Shown one piece after another: positions 12,891 through 25,216 of a stretch of 64,000 nt of DNA; position 1 is the first letter of the stretch; each line of letters starts with the position of its first letter. Both the position numbers and the translations under genes were made by a program. Below the pieces are notes generated by a model. The model was not told the DNA's origin and ran no database searches. It saw nothing but the letters and a program-made list of their open reading frames with translations. This stretch comes from Glossina fuscipes. Taxonomy: Eukaryota > Arthropoda > Insecta > Diptera > Glossinidae. The stretch lies in assembly GCF_014805625.2 (NCBI RefSeq), contig NW_023998415.1:35504095-35568094 (forward strand). The letters run 5' to 3'.

Positions 12891-14214
12891 GAAATATTGA
12901 TGAGGTTTGTTCTTCTATTTTCATTGCATTTTGAATCCTTTCGTCTTTACAATTCAAATTCAAATTTTTGATTAATTATTTGGCATTTAGGGTGTTATAG
13001 GAGGCTATAGGTTAACTTTAAACTTTATTTAGTTTAGTTTTGCGTGTAGTTCTAAATTGATTATATATTTCAAGTTTCATAACATATTTTTTGTTGCAAC
13101 AAACAATCGAATATTTATTATTGAATATATTTCCTTTTCCGTATTTATACATACATATATATTTTTATAATTATATTCTCTAATTTTCACTTCCGTTCAT
13201 TGCAAGTGTTACAATTCACTTTTGTTTAATGAATGTTGGCATTTGCTTTTTAACAATAACTTAGTCGTTTGTATTCTCTAAAATATGCTTTTTAACAACG
13301 ACGTGAAAGTTGAAAGCATGTACTTCCTGTCTAACCGAATTTGAGTGTCTTTGTTACGTGTATGAATATATGTATATTTATATACACGATTTTTATGAAT
13401 AAACGATATCGAGGTAATAGGTTTGATAGGGGAAATATAAAACGAATGATTGACACTATGATTGCATATACTAGAAAACCACGTGTCCTTTTTACCACCA
13501 TTTATATCTTGCCTATAATAATCACGGTCACAAACACATTTAAGCCATGCAAAAAAAAAAAAAAAAAATATAAATAAATAAATAAAACTAAAAAAATGAA
13601 CAAAAATTAAGGAATATAAAGTAAAATAAAAAAAAATAAAAAAATATATATATATATGTATATATATATATAATATAAACAAACTAACAACCATTTCATA
13701 CACACCCCCAAGTGCACGTATCTTTAATCGCATGTATTTACACGGTTGTTAATACAAATTGTAACGCCATTAAGTAGCAATTCAATGCTAGTCTTCATCT
13801 GAAATCCTATACTCTTTGTATATTATATCTAATTATTTTCTATATTCTCATTAAGTATATTAAATTGGTCGATTAGAAAGTAATATTAGGGGTAGAATGA
13901 AATATAACGGGAAGCAAATCTTAAAAAAAAATAAGAAAGAAAAATATTTGCATTGAATTCACATAAATATATTACAGATCAAATATCACATATTACATAA
14001 TTCATTTGAAATGCAAGTAATTTTATGTAATCCATATTACGATTTGATTAAATAATTACTATTCGATTCTGAAAACGAAAAGTTAGTTGACGTTAAAACC
14101 TGCCTGTTGATGTTATTGTGTAAAATCTTAGCCCTTTAATTAAGAAAGAGTTGAAGTCAAATTTCTGCCAATTATTCGAATCGGGCAAAGACGAGTTTTC
14201 GTTACCCTGCCCTA

Positions 14215-14600
14215 CTGCGCCTCGTCACTCGTTTTGGTAATAATATGCCAAAAATGACCCGTTATTTCCATGCAAAAGTATACTTTTCACGAAAGCTCGT
14301 ATATTGGCTGATGCTCAAAACATGACGTTATGACGTTATCCAAATTAAGCGAACTTAACTTACTTCCTAAGAGTTTTATTATTTTTCAGTTTCCGTCATA
14401 AAAGTCACAAATTACAGTTGCTATCCATGCAAGGTCTTCCTTCTCATGATATCCCCTATATGTGTTGGCATCTAAAAAATAGACTTGTGTAATCCAAATG
14501 CCCGATCGTTAACTTCTTCTTTTTTTTTTTGCTTAATTATAACCCAAAAAATTTAACCTGTTTGCAAGGGCTTATTCTTAATCGGATATGTTAGAAGAAA
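14215..14600. repeat. Dispersed repeat family B, copy near 14.4 kb
   Basis: Contains GAAAGCTCGTATATTGG, CCTATATGTGTTGGCAT, AAATAGACTTGTGTAATCC and TTTGCAAGGGCTTATTC in the same order as the copy near 11 kb. A family A copy follows it. Confidence 0.5.
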
Positions 14601-14869
14601 GCGGGGAGCGGGGTAGAAGAAATGGAACCATGCGCTTCACTTAATTCTTGTGACAAATTACTAGTATGTATAAATTTTCATCATAAAGTCTTAAAAATCA
14701 GCCCTTTTTGGAATATAGGGGGTTTAAATCTGCTGAGAATGCTTATATGCATTGGTGTTTAAAGAGTGGATCTACATGGTTCTAAATTTAAACTTTTTAC
14801 CATATAAAGATTCTGATTATACAAAAGGGACCTACAGAAATTGCTCCAACCAAAAAAAAAATTTTTCAT

Positions 14870-15215
14870 ATCAATTCAGAACATCGAAGTATTATCACTC
14901 AGCGTCTTTTGTCGAGAAATTTTGAAGAAGACGTTGTACGGGGAAGGGTCGAAAAAGTGGATCGATTCGAACCAATTCGTCCTTGGGTCGAAACGAGTTT
15001 GCGTAGAAAATTTCGTTAGAATATCTTAAAAATTGCGACTTGTAGATGGAAAAAGGGGACAGACGAGTAGACAAGCTTAGATCGATTCAGAAAATAATTT
15101 TAAAAATAGAGAGAAAGAGATTCTGAGTTGATCGCCGTAATAGAAACGTGAGTCACTCTTGAGCCCTTCTAGGCGTTACGAACGTCCGCACATACCTAAT
15201 ATACCCTTTAGTGCA
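14870..15215 (-). repeat. Dispersed repeat family A, copy 4
   Basis: Shows TTTTGTCGAGAAATTTTGAA, GGTCGAAAAAGTGGATCGAT, TCGTCCTTGGGTCGAAACG, TTGCGACTTGTAGATGG, a GACAGACGAGTAGACAAGC, and then CCTTCTAGGCGTTACGAACG and CCGCACATACCTAATATACC. One of the fullest copies. Confidence 0.7.
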
Positions 15216-16324
15216 ATTGTTGTAGGGCACAAACAATTATCGATAATGTTTGCAATTAACTTCAACAATAACAAATAGAGAAATAACTAAGCAAAATCCT
15301 CTTATGCACAATATTACGCTACTAGCACAAGTGTTCGTCGCGGGAACAATGTCAGAAAAGTAACTGTACCCGTTAGTGTCATCACTCGTGATAGAATGTC
15401 TGCAAGTGCAATAATAAGCGATGTTATCGAGAGAAGCTAAGTAAGCGCGGGAAGTAAAGGCGGCCCCTTATCGAAAAGTGCAGTCACTGACATATACTAA
15501 TCGAGAAATTAAGGATGAATAATTGCCTGTCATTGTCTAAGTGAAGTTTATCCGACATAAAAGTCAAGCGATCAACTTATGACGTAAATATTGAAATAAA
15601 GATTGAATTGCATTAACGGAATTCTCTCCTATGCAAAGAATTGCAAAGGGAAAATTTTCGATAAAAAGTGAATAGGTCACAGAACAACCTATACGTCATA
15701 CGTTTGCTTGAATGGGATGCAGAAAACAAGTCTGTGCATGGCATAGTTAATGGCAATGGTGTCAAATGGCTTTTATAGATCTTTTTTGGCGAATAATATT
15801 CAAAATTGCCCGGGATGCCGTAAAAATGATCCGATTTAAATTATTTTCAATGGAACTTGTTGTTGAGTTAAACAACCATCAACTGCCGGCCATCAACTGC
15901 AGACAGTAAGGTATAAGTTTTGTAATTTAAAAAATTTAAACTAATAAAGACAAAATAAAAGCTTAACTGGACTAATAATTAAAAATGAGTAATGATAAAT
16001 GAAAGATAAGGGCTATCTATAAAAAACGGCAGAAGCAGGCGGCGATACGTATGCGTTTGTTCTGAGACACATGACAAGATACTTTTTTTTAGTAGACGAA
16101 CGACGACTAGTCAATAGCGCAGTTAGGCGATTAACATCGTTATTCTTAACCTCATTACAGAGATGTCGCAAATCAAAAACCTTTTCTGTTCGTTTGTGTG
16201 ACCGACCTATTAGCCATTGATATAATATTTCTCAATTCGAATGTGGCGTTATGAAGTGATATATCGTTTTTCAGTTCATCAATTGATACACTTGAGTATT
16301 TATCGCCATCGCTAGTACCTACGC

Positions 16325-16635
16325 TATTTATGACGTATATGCGTGTAAAGCATAATAAATTTGTTCGGATGTATGCAACGCTCAGAAAGACTTAAGATAG
16401 ACTCGTCTTCCAGTTTGCGCGTTGATCGATTCAGAATTATTTTCTCAATCGATGTAAGCTTATTTGTCCGTCTGTCTATGTTTGCGACTTGTATTCGTAT
16501 ATACCGATGCACTACTGTGTTCGGTCTGCAGGTCGTAATTGTTCGGATATGCAGACGAAATTCAGTACATAGACTTGTTTTGATGCAAGGATGTACCCTC
16601 TCAAAAATGCAGGGGATCGGACCAGTTTTATTTAG
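16325..16635 (+). repeat. Dispersed repeat family A, copy 5
   Basis: Forward copy with CGGATGTATGCAACGCTCAG, AAGACTTAAGATAGACTCG, GATCGATTCAGAATT, TTTGTCCGTCTGTC and TGCAGGTCGTAATTG. Open frames on both strands here come from the repeat and are not genes. Confidence 0.65.
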
Positions 16636-16739
16636 TTTTTCACACAAAAACTAGGCCATGACATGAAAGCCAAGTCAAACTTTTAAAAATTGCTTAATGG
16701 AAATTGATGGACAATAGCGTTTGATAAGTAAGTGGACAA

Positions 16740-16910
16740 CATAACTCGATTTTTCAAGCACTACTCTCGTATATTGGGTGTTTTGAAGAGCAAGCGTTTT
16801 TATAATTTTATGCATTTTATGACGAAAATAATAAATAGGTTATTGCATGTATTTTAATCAGCGATATCTATTGGGGAACATGGTAAAATAATCCCGATCT
16901 CAAAAGGTCA
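16740..16910 (+). repeat. Dispersed repeat family C, copy near 16.8 kb
   Basis: Shares TTGCATGTATTTTAATCAGC followed by GATATCTATTGGGGAACATG with a diverged copy near 38.36 kb (TTGCATGTATTTTGATCAGC, GACATGTATTGCTGAATATG). Confidence 0.45.
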
Positions 16911-17541
16911 TGGACTACCGTACCTTTGTCCACTATTCAAGTTCTTCTATCCGCGCGATCTCGCGTGAAATGTTAAAACTGATCATACAGGCCTTCAACA
17001 TTCTTAAATCAGAATTGAATAATAGAAAGTAGAAAAGTCTCTTGCAGGTCAAGAATTCAAATTCAGAATTCTTTAGATAAAATCCAAGTAACTTAAATAA
17101 AGCCAACTTTTTATTTACGCGAGATAGTGTTTACCTATGTATTGTCTCAAAATATAACTTTTAAACTTTTTTCTTATGACGATTTCACATTTATAAATTT
17201 ATAAGTAACTCGTAAGGAAATTTTTTGTTGTTATAAACAATGAAAGCAAAACTTCTCACATAAAAGATTTGTTAAAAAGAAAAACTAACAGATGAATAAA
17301 TAAACTATAATTTGTGCAACGTAATTTATATGGCGTACGTACATATATAAATTCATCACTGTATTCACTTTCAATAACGTTTTGCGAGAAACGATACAAG
17401 TTGAATCTTATTTATGTGACCCGTATCCCGCATAAAAAAGACAAGGACTAAATCGCAATAACCTATAAATCGATGTCAGAGGTGCAGAGAATGTCAAGAA
17501 AGGTCTGCAATACGTTCACTTGACAAATGACATAAATGACA

Positions 17542-18788
17542 TTGGGGAAAAAGAAATCCATTATTTTTATATGAACTTCAGGACTTTATTTAACATGCTT
17601 CGGATTGTCCGATTTGGGTCAAATATGCACCGTTTTGTTGTATGATTTGTTGACATTTTAAAGGTAACTTCAAAATGCCTCTCTCATAGAAGTCTTGGTC
17701 TTTATTTGCAAAAAACTCTAGTAGTCGATTTTCACAATCCTCCCTAGATTCCAATTTTTTATCATTAAAGAAATTTTGCAATGCAAGAGAAAGATGATAA
17801 TCGCTTGGTGCCAAGTCCGGACTGTATGGCGGATGCATTAAAACTTCCCAACCAAGCTCCCGAAGTTTCTGGCGAGTCACTGTAGATATGTGTGGCCTAG
17901 CGTTGTCCTGGTGGAATACGACACCTCTCCTGTTGGCCAATTCTGGCCGTTTCTGGTCAATCACTATCTTCAAACGGTCCAGTTGTTGACAGTAGAGATC
18001 AGAATTTAGCGTTTGGCCATATGGAAGCAACTCATAATAAATAATCCCCTTCCAGTTCCACCAAATGCATAGCAAAACCTTCCTGGCCGTTTGAGGTGCT
18101 TCACCGCTGTTTGACCACGATCGTTTTCGCACAGGGTTATCGTATGTGATCCATTTCTCATCTCCAGTCACCATCCGTTTAAGAAATGGGTCTATCCCAT
18201 TCTGTTTGGCCAAGGCTTTGCAGATCGAAATTCGATCCGTCATGTTTTTTTCTGTTAATTGGTGTGGCACCCAAACATCGAGCTTCTTTTTGAATCCAGC
18301 TTTGTGTAAATGGTTTAAAACTGTTTTATGGTCGATTTTTAGCTCCTGGACGATGTCACGACTGCTAACATGCCGGTCAACTTCGATCATTTCTCCGATT
18401 TTATCGACATTTTCGACGACCGGCCTACCTGTGCGAGATGCATTTTTAACATCAAAAATTCCGGAACGGAATCTACGAAACCAAAATTGCACATAATTGG
18501 CTGTTACAGTATCGGAACCATAAACACCATTTACAATTTTAGCCGCCTGGCTTGCATTTTCGCCTTTGTCAAAGAAAAACTGTAAAATGTACCGAATTTT
18601 CTCTTTGTTCACTTCCATCTTTAACACGCTGTAACTCACAACTGAATGCACCAAACAAAAGAATTTTTTTTACTGCGAAATGTCACCTTTCCAACGAGCA
18701 TAAATCTGAAATTGTTTGATCGATACTTTACGAGAAATCTATCAGTGCAGCCATCTACCGAAAAAATAATGGATTTCTTTTTCCCCAA
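17542..18788 (-). mobile_element. Mariner element with identical 27-base terminal inverted repeats
   Basis: The left end begins TTGGGGAAAAAGAAATCC at 17542-17568. The right end at 18762-18788 is its exact reverse complement over 27 bases. The 1247-base length and single central open frame fit a full mariner. The flanking dinucleotides do not form the expected matching TA duplication (CA on the left, AC on the right), so the target site has mutated or my end is slightly off. The other mariner copies in the window are broken, so this one looks young. Confidence 0.93.
17590..18618 (-). CDS. Mariner transposase, DD34D type, intact
   Basis: Cut-and-paste transposase of the mariner family. The open frame reaches back to 18654, but the ATG at 18618 (MEVNKEKIRY) gives 342 residues, the usual size, and matches the normal N-terminus. 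An N-terminal paired-like DNA-binding region (residues about 1-110) contains FRRFRSGIFDVKNASRTGRP. A linker with WVPHQLTEKN follows. Catalytic aspartates are in VTGDEKW, FHQDNARPH and YSPDLAPSDYH, with exactly 34 residues between the second and third. No stop or frameshift is present. Sequence style (WVPHQL, DYHL, KLPLKCQQ) suggests the mellifera/mauritiana side of the family. The protein may still be active, but sequence alone cannot show that. Confidence 0.95.
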   Translation of the reverse strand: MEVNKEKIRYILQFFFDKGENASQAAKIVNGVYGSDTVTANYVQFWFRRFRSGIFDVKNASRTGRPVVENVDKIGEMIEVDRHVSSRDIVQELKIDHKTVLNHLHKAGFKKKLDVWVPHQLTEKNMTDRISICKALAKQNGIDPFLKRMVTGDEKWITYDNPVRKRSWSNSGEAPQTARKVLLCIWWNWKGIIYYELLPYGQTLNSDLYCQQLDRLKIVIDQKRPELANRRGVVFHQDNARPHISTVTRQKLRELGWEVLMHPPYSPDLAPSDYHLSLALQNFFNDKKLESREDCENRLLEFFANKDQDFYERGILKLPLKCQQIIQQNGAYLTQIGQSEAC

Positions 18789-20284
18789 ACTAATATTTTA
18801 GAATCCCCAATGCATTTGTTAAATCAGAAATAAAACGATTTTCTGAAAAATATAGAGCAGTGTAACTTCTTGAAATGTATGTGAGAGGACAAAATCTTCT
18901 AAATCGGGTATCGCGTAATCCGAAAAATTGCCATACTTGTCTTCCGTAAAGAAAGATCTTCGCAACTTAAAATATGCTTCAGTTTACATAGCGGAAGTTT
19001 TTTAACGAATTTGATCAAAAAAAATTAGGGCTAAGTTTACATTAACTATAGCGGTGTTGGTCGTTACTGAAGCATAATGTGTTGGTCTCTTTGGATTTTT
19101 TCGTCAAAATTATAGGCAGGCAGTTCTTAGTTTTCACATCAAGACAACACGCTATTCAATCGAAATTTTTCGGCTAAAAATTCAACTCCTGCCGTTCTTT
19201 GATTGCCAAGCTTGTTAAATTAAATATCGTTTTAAAGTGCTGTCAACCGTAGAAAGAGAAGACTACGTGGATGGATGGATGAGCCCACGCTGTTTGAATG
19301 AAATAGTTTTATGATATTTCGATCACGGTATTATATAATATATATATATATATATATGTATATAACAGTGCGCAAATGAAAATTGATTTAACTGATTTGT
19401 TCGTTTATACAAATGTTGATGTCGCCGTAATAAGCGTCAATCATTATTTGGGCATAAATCTGTGATCTCAAGTTGCTTCTTTGGACTTTTGTCAAGACAA
19501 GTTCGAAACTCAGTTTAATACGCCTAAAAGCGTGCTTGCAATTATCGAAACAGTAATAACTTTTTCCTTTATTTTTAAAGAAATGTTTTTAAAGACTATT
19601 TTAAAGGCCTTCTAAAATTTTTCCTGCACAAAGTCATGATTTTAAAATCAATAAGTGCTTCTGAAAACACACTCCTTGCATAATACTAAGAATGTAGGAA
19701 GGACTGCCATAGATGTCGTGTGCATTTAGAAGCACACGCGATGGACGTCCACAGGCGTCGCTTACGTCAAAGGATTAAATTTCAAAATCGATTATATGCA
19801 ATCAAAATTTTGCCACACATCTACGAAACTATGCATATAGGATAGGAAGTGCTGCCATCTGCATTTCGGGCATTGAATAAAAGAATAATATCAAAAATCG
19901 CTTAATCGTATATCATAGCAAACGTTGATCCATCTTTACTGTATTTTTCAACATGAAAACAAAAATTTTCGTTGCTTTTATCGAAAAATATCGTACAGAC
20001 ACGGATAAATAGGTTCACGGGATTTTAGTTGACATTTCCTCTACTCAACGCTAGCTGATCTATAAAATACGATATAGTTGTCGCAATGTATTGAAAATTG
20101 TTGTCAAAATACTTTGGCTCAGGCTGGATATTCGTACTTCATTCGTACAGGCAATGCGATGGGAACGACTCATTTTAAACGATTATTACGAAACATTGTT
20201 GCTTGAATTCTGAAAATGTATTTTTTTTATCTATTCTTGTTGAAGTTAAATGCAAATATTTTCGATAATTGTGTATGCTCCATA

Positions 20285-20520
20285 ACCCTTGCGGTACAAG
20301 GTATATTAAGTTTGTGCAGATGTGTGTAACGCCCAGAAGAACTTAAGGAAGAATCAGCTTTCGTTATTTAATCTTGCCTATCCTACTGATGCCGAGCGAT
20401 GCATTATCGTGTTCAATATTGACGTGTGTTGGTTGCAAGGACAAATCCTATTGAAAATGGTTTGGATCGGACCACTCTTCGACCATTACCTTTATAATAC
20501 CCTTCCAATATTCCGCATGA
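20285..20520 (+). repeat. Dispersed repeat family A, copy 6
   Basis: Shows GTATATTAAGTTTGTGCAG, TGTGTAACGCCCAGAAG, CTTAAGGAAGA and then CCTATTGAAAATGGTTTGG and CGGACCACTCTTCGACCA. Forward orientation. Confidence 0.65.
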
Positions 20521-22440
20521 AAAATCGCTAAATAATAGTATTTTTCAATTGATGTGAAAAATTTGGATCGGGCGACGCACTTTCTTCGGCTCCTTATTGC
20601 ATAACTGCTCCTATGTCGTAAGAAATTTTCGCTTAAGAGCGGCATCGGGTGAGACGCGTTTATCAAAAAATAACAAGACCATGAGTATTGATTAAGAATT
20701 GCATGCAGTTAAAATTTTCATATTCGATAGAAATCAATTTGATTAGACAAACTGTTCAACCCAACACATTATTAGTATTTTTATTTTTTTTTTAATTTTA
20801 TTAAATTGTAATCTGACTAAAAAAAAAAAAAAAAAAAACGTTAAGGAAGTTATGCCTTGCATTTAGTGACGTAGGTTATAATAAAGTTGAATTTTTGTTA
20901 TGACCTCTGATCTAAATTGATTTTTACGCCCTTCTCCTCACTTATTGCACACAATACGTGAAAAGAATGTCGTCAATGTAAACAATGACGTCATAACTAA
21001 ATGAATAAAACGAAATCAACTTGAAGGCAATTTTATTGACGTTACAATCAAACGCAGTGGACTTACGTTGTTGTTGTTATGTTGTTATCAATTGTTTCGA
21101 GTAATCAAACAACTACTACTATTATGGTTGCTATTTTCGATAACATTATTTTTAAGTTTATATAATAGATAATTTATAGCATGTATATAATATATACGAG
21201 TACATGTAGATGTTTGCATAAAAGTCATAATTACAATAATAAAACGCATTGTAATTGAGTAAACGTCTACGTCTACACTTTCGCTACTATATCAAAGAGG
21301 GATCGCTTAGAGAATTTTTTTTTTTGTTTTCATGCATGCAAAGGTGAAAAGTGTCTCGCAATCAACTATTTAGTCGTTCGCCTGTTGTTGTTATCGGGAA
21401 GCAAAATATTCTTGGTCACGTGCTTGATATTGATCAACTTCTTAATTATATAATTATAATGTATATAAAATCTAAACAAATATCGTATATTGGTTTTGAT
21501 TAACTCTCGGCCCTACGCCCTGTTTATTCAGAGATTAATTAATTGGATGACTTTCACAACATTATCAAGAAACGTTTTTATTACTACCTAACTGAAGTAT
21601 CCTATCACCCTATACGCATACAATATTTACACATATCGATGGCTGAGAACTACGCTATAGAATCTTATAAAAAACAATTGTTGAGTGACTTGCTTGAGTT
21701 TAAATTCGTGAAAGTATGATGATATATTGCGTTTTGTGTTATTGTTTCTAGAATAATTCAGAAACTAAATTTGAACTTTTTATATAACACTAGTTTTTCA
21801 GTACTAGTCTTGACTTACTCTACGGACGATACATTTGCCCATCAACGTATAATAAACAAGATAAGGCTAAAAATGAATGAATGTTGTAAGAATTTGATAT
21901 TTTTCTCTCATAAATCGGTGTGTGTGTGTGTGTTTCTTTAGGGGTTTAACCTCTTAAAAATCATATATACTCTTAACCCTATGCCCTGTGACACGATCGT
22001 TTAAATATCCCCTTCACAGGGACGGCAGCCATTTAGCAGCTTGATAGCCTACGTTGACGCTTCTCGTTTCCTTGTTTTCTCATTATGTTTGCGACGAACA
22101 CTCCTACCGCCTTCCAGTTTTTCGTATCGTGTAATAAATCTATAGCCTCTGTTGTTCATTATGGTATTTCGGAAAAGAAAAGAACACGTGATCAGCGTCT
22201 ACGATGCACTTGCAAAAGGAATGGCTCTTGCTCTATTTTAAACCTATGTAAGTACGATTTAAAACAGCCACGGCCGCTTATTCAATGTGCTAAATATAAG
22301 TCCACGTAATCATGATGCCTATAGGAACTAGGGCCACAACTCCGGTATGAGCCGGTGCGTCAATCTACCCTTGCTCGCCCCAATCTAGCGCTCCTGGCAA
22401 TCGTCTACCGGTTATGAATGGGTGTGTGCGAATGCGCACG

Positions 22441-22460
22441 AGTGTGTGTGTGTGTTTGAT

Positions 22461-22492
<32 letters not shown>
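22441..22492. repeat. Compound (GT)n-(GA)n microsatellite
   Basis: A short GT run followed by a GA run. Confidence 0.85.
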
Positions 22493-24299
22493 TGAGAAAG
22501 AGTCGAAAAAAGACCATTCGATGGCGTTGAATTTCGATATTTTTCCTTTTTTGCAATTTATTCGATTACTTCGCATTACTATTGAGAATGTTGAATAATT
22601 ATTCAATAGTCTGAAATAAACGTTACACATTATTTATGCACCCCCCGAATATCATCAGCGGAATGAAACTTTAACGAATGGTCTTGAGCGAATTTTAATT
22701 AACTAAAGGGAAATCGAATTAATTGCTATACCATAAACGTTCCACTTGGAAGTGTATCTAAAAAAACACAATAAAATAAAGGTTTAATGAAAGTTGTTAA
22801 TTAAAAATGAACAGAAAAAGAGAAAACTTGTTAATTACTATGGCATAAGCGTTTCACTTGAAAGTGTGTCTAAAAATCGCAATTTGTAAACGTCGCAGGT
22901 ATTTGTCGCAGTGATCTTGCGGTTACAATTTATCTCGTATTTTATCAATCAAGCTAAAACACTGCAGCTAGCTGTAGGTGTTTCCAAAAGAAATTTCTGG
23001 TGAGCGAGACTCATCGCTCATTGTGTGAATACTGTTACATAGAATCAGTTTTAATAATAGGTTTCTCGATCTTAATTTTTTATCTTAATTAAAAGTTGCC
23101 TGCCCTTAACACGTCCTGAAGATTTCAATTCTCTTGTCTGCTTAACATCTCCTAAAATGTAATATTTTTATTCATTTGTTTCAAGCATTCAATATAACAT
23201 ATAAACATTATTATTTAAACGTGCAAATTATTTACTTTTATATAAATTCCTCTCCTTTATTCAATCATTTTTATAATAAGGCGTGATATGCGCACCTCTA
23301 GGTCACATTAAATACAACCAAATCTCTTGACAGCAGTTGAAGTTTGGTTTAGAGTCGAATTGAAATGAATTAAGAAATAAAGAAGCATTGCTTTCAATAA
23401 GTTCGAAAAGGCTTCAGCTGATATCCGTTCTATACTGCTACTACTATTTTACGGATATAAATTTCAGGCTTTAAGGAACGTCTACTATCATAATTATTAG
23501 CGAAAGTATCTTTTTTTTTGCAGTCCGGATGAAATGTCAGCATATATTTTATACAAATATGGTAATTCGATCATTTCTCCTTCAATGAAAATCCTTTATA
23601 TTGCGGTGAAGTATGCCTACTTTTAACAATTATCAAAAGCAATTATAGCAGCCGCTTTGGTAAACTTATCGCTTAGCCTAGCGATATTCCCAAGGGTTCC
23701 CCTTATTTAACTGAATTCTTTTCACGGTTTTTTAAATTGTTCTCAGATATTCTTGTTAAAACCGTTTTCTTGTATAGAGTCCAAATACGATCCGATGACT
23801 TTCAAGGCCGACCATTAAATACCCTACACCCCATTGCCTAACACAATTCTTATTTTTATTCTAGAACACGAAAAATTATATCTTCTTTCTATATAAAGGC
23901 ATATTTTTCATATGCGTATTTATGGAGAATCGGGCCCAAAACGCAACCAAATGTAGTGTAGTCTTTAATCCTTACATAGGGCAAGATTCAAAAAGAGGCG
24001 TAGATGGTACAAATTTTGTACATTTCATTTTTGTATGAAATTACTATAATGGATCGATTTTCATCACCATATATTAAAACTTGGACTTCCCTGCTCTACA
24101 AAGCATCAATTTTCGTGAAAATCCTTATTAGGTTAGGATCCAAAAAATAGGCCAACATGTTACAAATTTGGTGCAGTTAATTTTTTTATATTAAATTAGT
24201 ATTTTGATAAGGTATTGAAAATTATAATTTTTTTTTTTTTGGTGTGAACTTCAGTTTTTATTATATGAGAGGGAGCTGTAGCCGGTCCAACGTTTTTAT

Positions 24300-24655
24300 A
24301 CCAATTTAGAATGCCGAAGTACTACTACTTAACCGATTTTGTCGAGAATTTTTGAAAATTGAAATTTTTTTCATATAACGACACTTCCGAATACGGCGTT
24401 CTATGGGGAGTGGTCGAAAAAGTGCATCGATTCGAACTATTTTCAATAGCGTTCGTCTTCGTCAAAATATTTCGAAAATTGTGGCACGAAGACTGAACGC
24501 AAATTTACGTGGACAGAAGTCACACGGACAGGGAGGCTTACATTAATAAATACAGATTACGATTCTGAATCGATCGGTACAATAAAAGGTGGGGCCATCA
24601 TAAGCCCTTCTGCGTGCTGCACAAATCCGCATTAACTTAATACCCCGTGTACCAC
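24300..24655 (-). repeat. Dispersed repeat family A, copy 7
   Basis: Reverse-orientation copy with TTTTGTCGAGAATTTTTGAA, AGTGGTCGAAAAAGTGCATC, TTTTCAATAGCGTTCGTC, TTTACGTGGACAGAAG, GATTCTGAATCGATCGGTAC, ATAAGCCCTTCTGCG and CCGCATTAACTTAATACC. Confidence 0.7.
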
Positions 24656-25216
24656 AAGCGGGATAGGATATAAAGATTTTTTATTTATGATTGGGGAAAA
24701 TTATGATTTGTATTTGCAATGCGGACAATCCTTGTCCAGTTGGCCGCGGATTTACAGTGAACGGGATGAGATGTTTCAATCGACTCTTCACAAGATTAGA
24801 ATAGGATCTCTTTCCTCTAACAAAAATCGCCTAACGTGTTAATTGATCTACCAAGTTTTAAGAAGCATTGATTTGTTTTAGATATTATTTTTATGCGCAA
24901 AGTTCATACTGGAATAAGAAACACAATGGACTAAGTTCGTACATGAGATCACTTTAAATATGCTTGTGCTTCGGATATTGTGGAATTTTATTCCATTCCA
25001 GTTAATAAACAGCATATCGCAAATTTTGAATGTTTTAATCATTTTCGTTAATTATGCTTCCTTACTGTATAATATATCATTTAACTTTATTTCATTGATC
25101 TAAAAATTTTGTAAATACAAAAAATATTTTTCAAACATTCACATATCTTTCTTTATACGCTGATTTTATTGGGAAATTATTTCTTGTGCCAAAATGAGTT
25201 ATTTCAACCAAAAAGG

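Larger units (their letters stand above)
9369..17541. other. Gene-poor intergenic stretch with dispersed repeats and microsatellites
   Basis: About 8 kb in which no open frame shows protein-like composition or a known family. It holds copies of repeat families A, B and C, (AT)n near 11740-11779, several long poly-T/poly-A runs (12633-12652, 12867-12890, 13551-13568) and AT-rich low-complexity DNA at 13140-13680. The 151-codon minus frame at 13278-13733 is Phe/Tyr-rich noise over the poly-A and AT tract. Confidence 0.6.
18789..25216. other. Gene-poor intergenic stretch between the mariner and the CBM14 cluster
   Basis: About 6.4 kb with no convincing gene. It contains family A copies near 20.3 and 24.5 kb, poly-A/poly-T runs, a TGACGTCA CRE-like palindrome near 20990 and a GT/GA microsatellite near 22441-22492. 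A less AT-rich piece at 22000-22400 carries a 74-codon plus frame (22085-22309) without recognisable homology. Confidence 0.55.

Noticed and set aside
13278..13733. 151-codon minus-strand frame
   Set aside because: Phe/Tyr/Ile-rich translation of poly-A and AT tracts, with no domain or codon pattern.
16324..16654. Overlapping frames of 107 and 97 codons on both strands
   Set aside because: They lie on a copy of dispersed repeat A and other copies do not keep the frame.
20980..21000. TGACGTCA palindrome as a CRE element
   Set aside because: A single 8-base match in 64 kb is not enough evidence without a nearby promoter.
22085..22309. 74-codon plus frame in a less AT-rich region
   Set aside because: It has ATG and several cysteines, but no signal, domain, splice context or homology that I can recognise.
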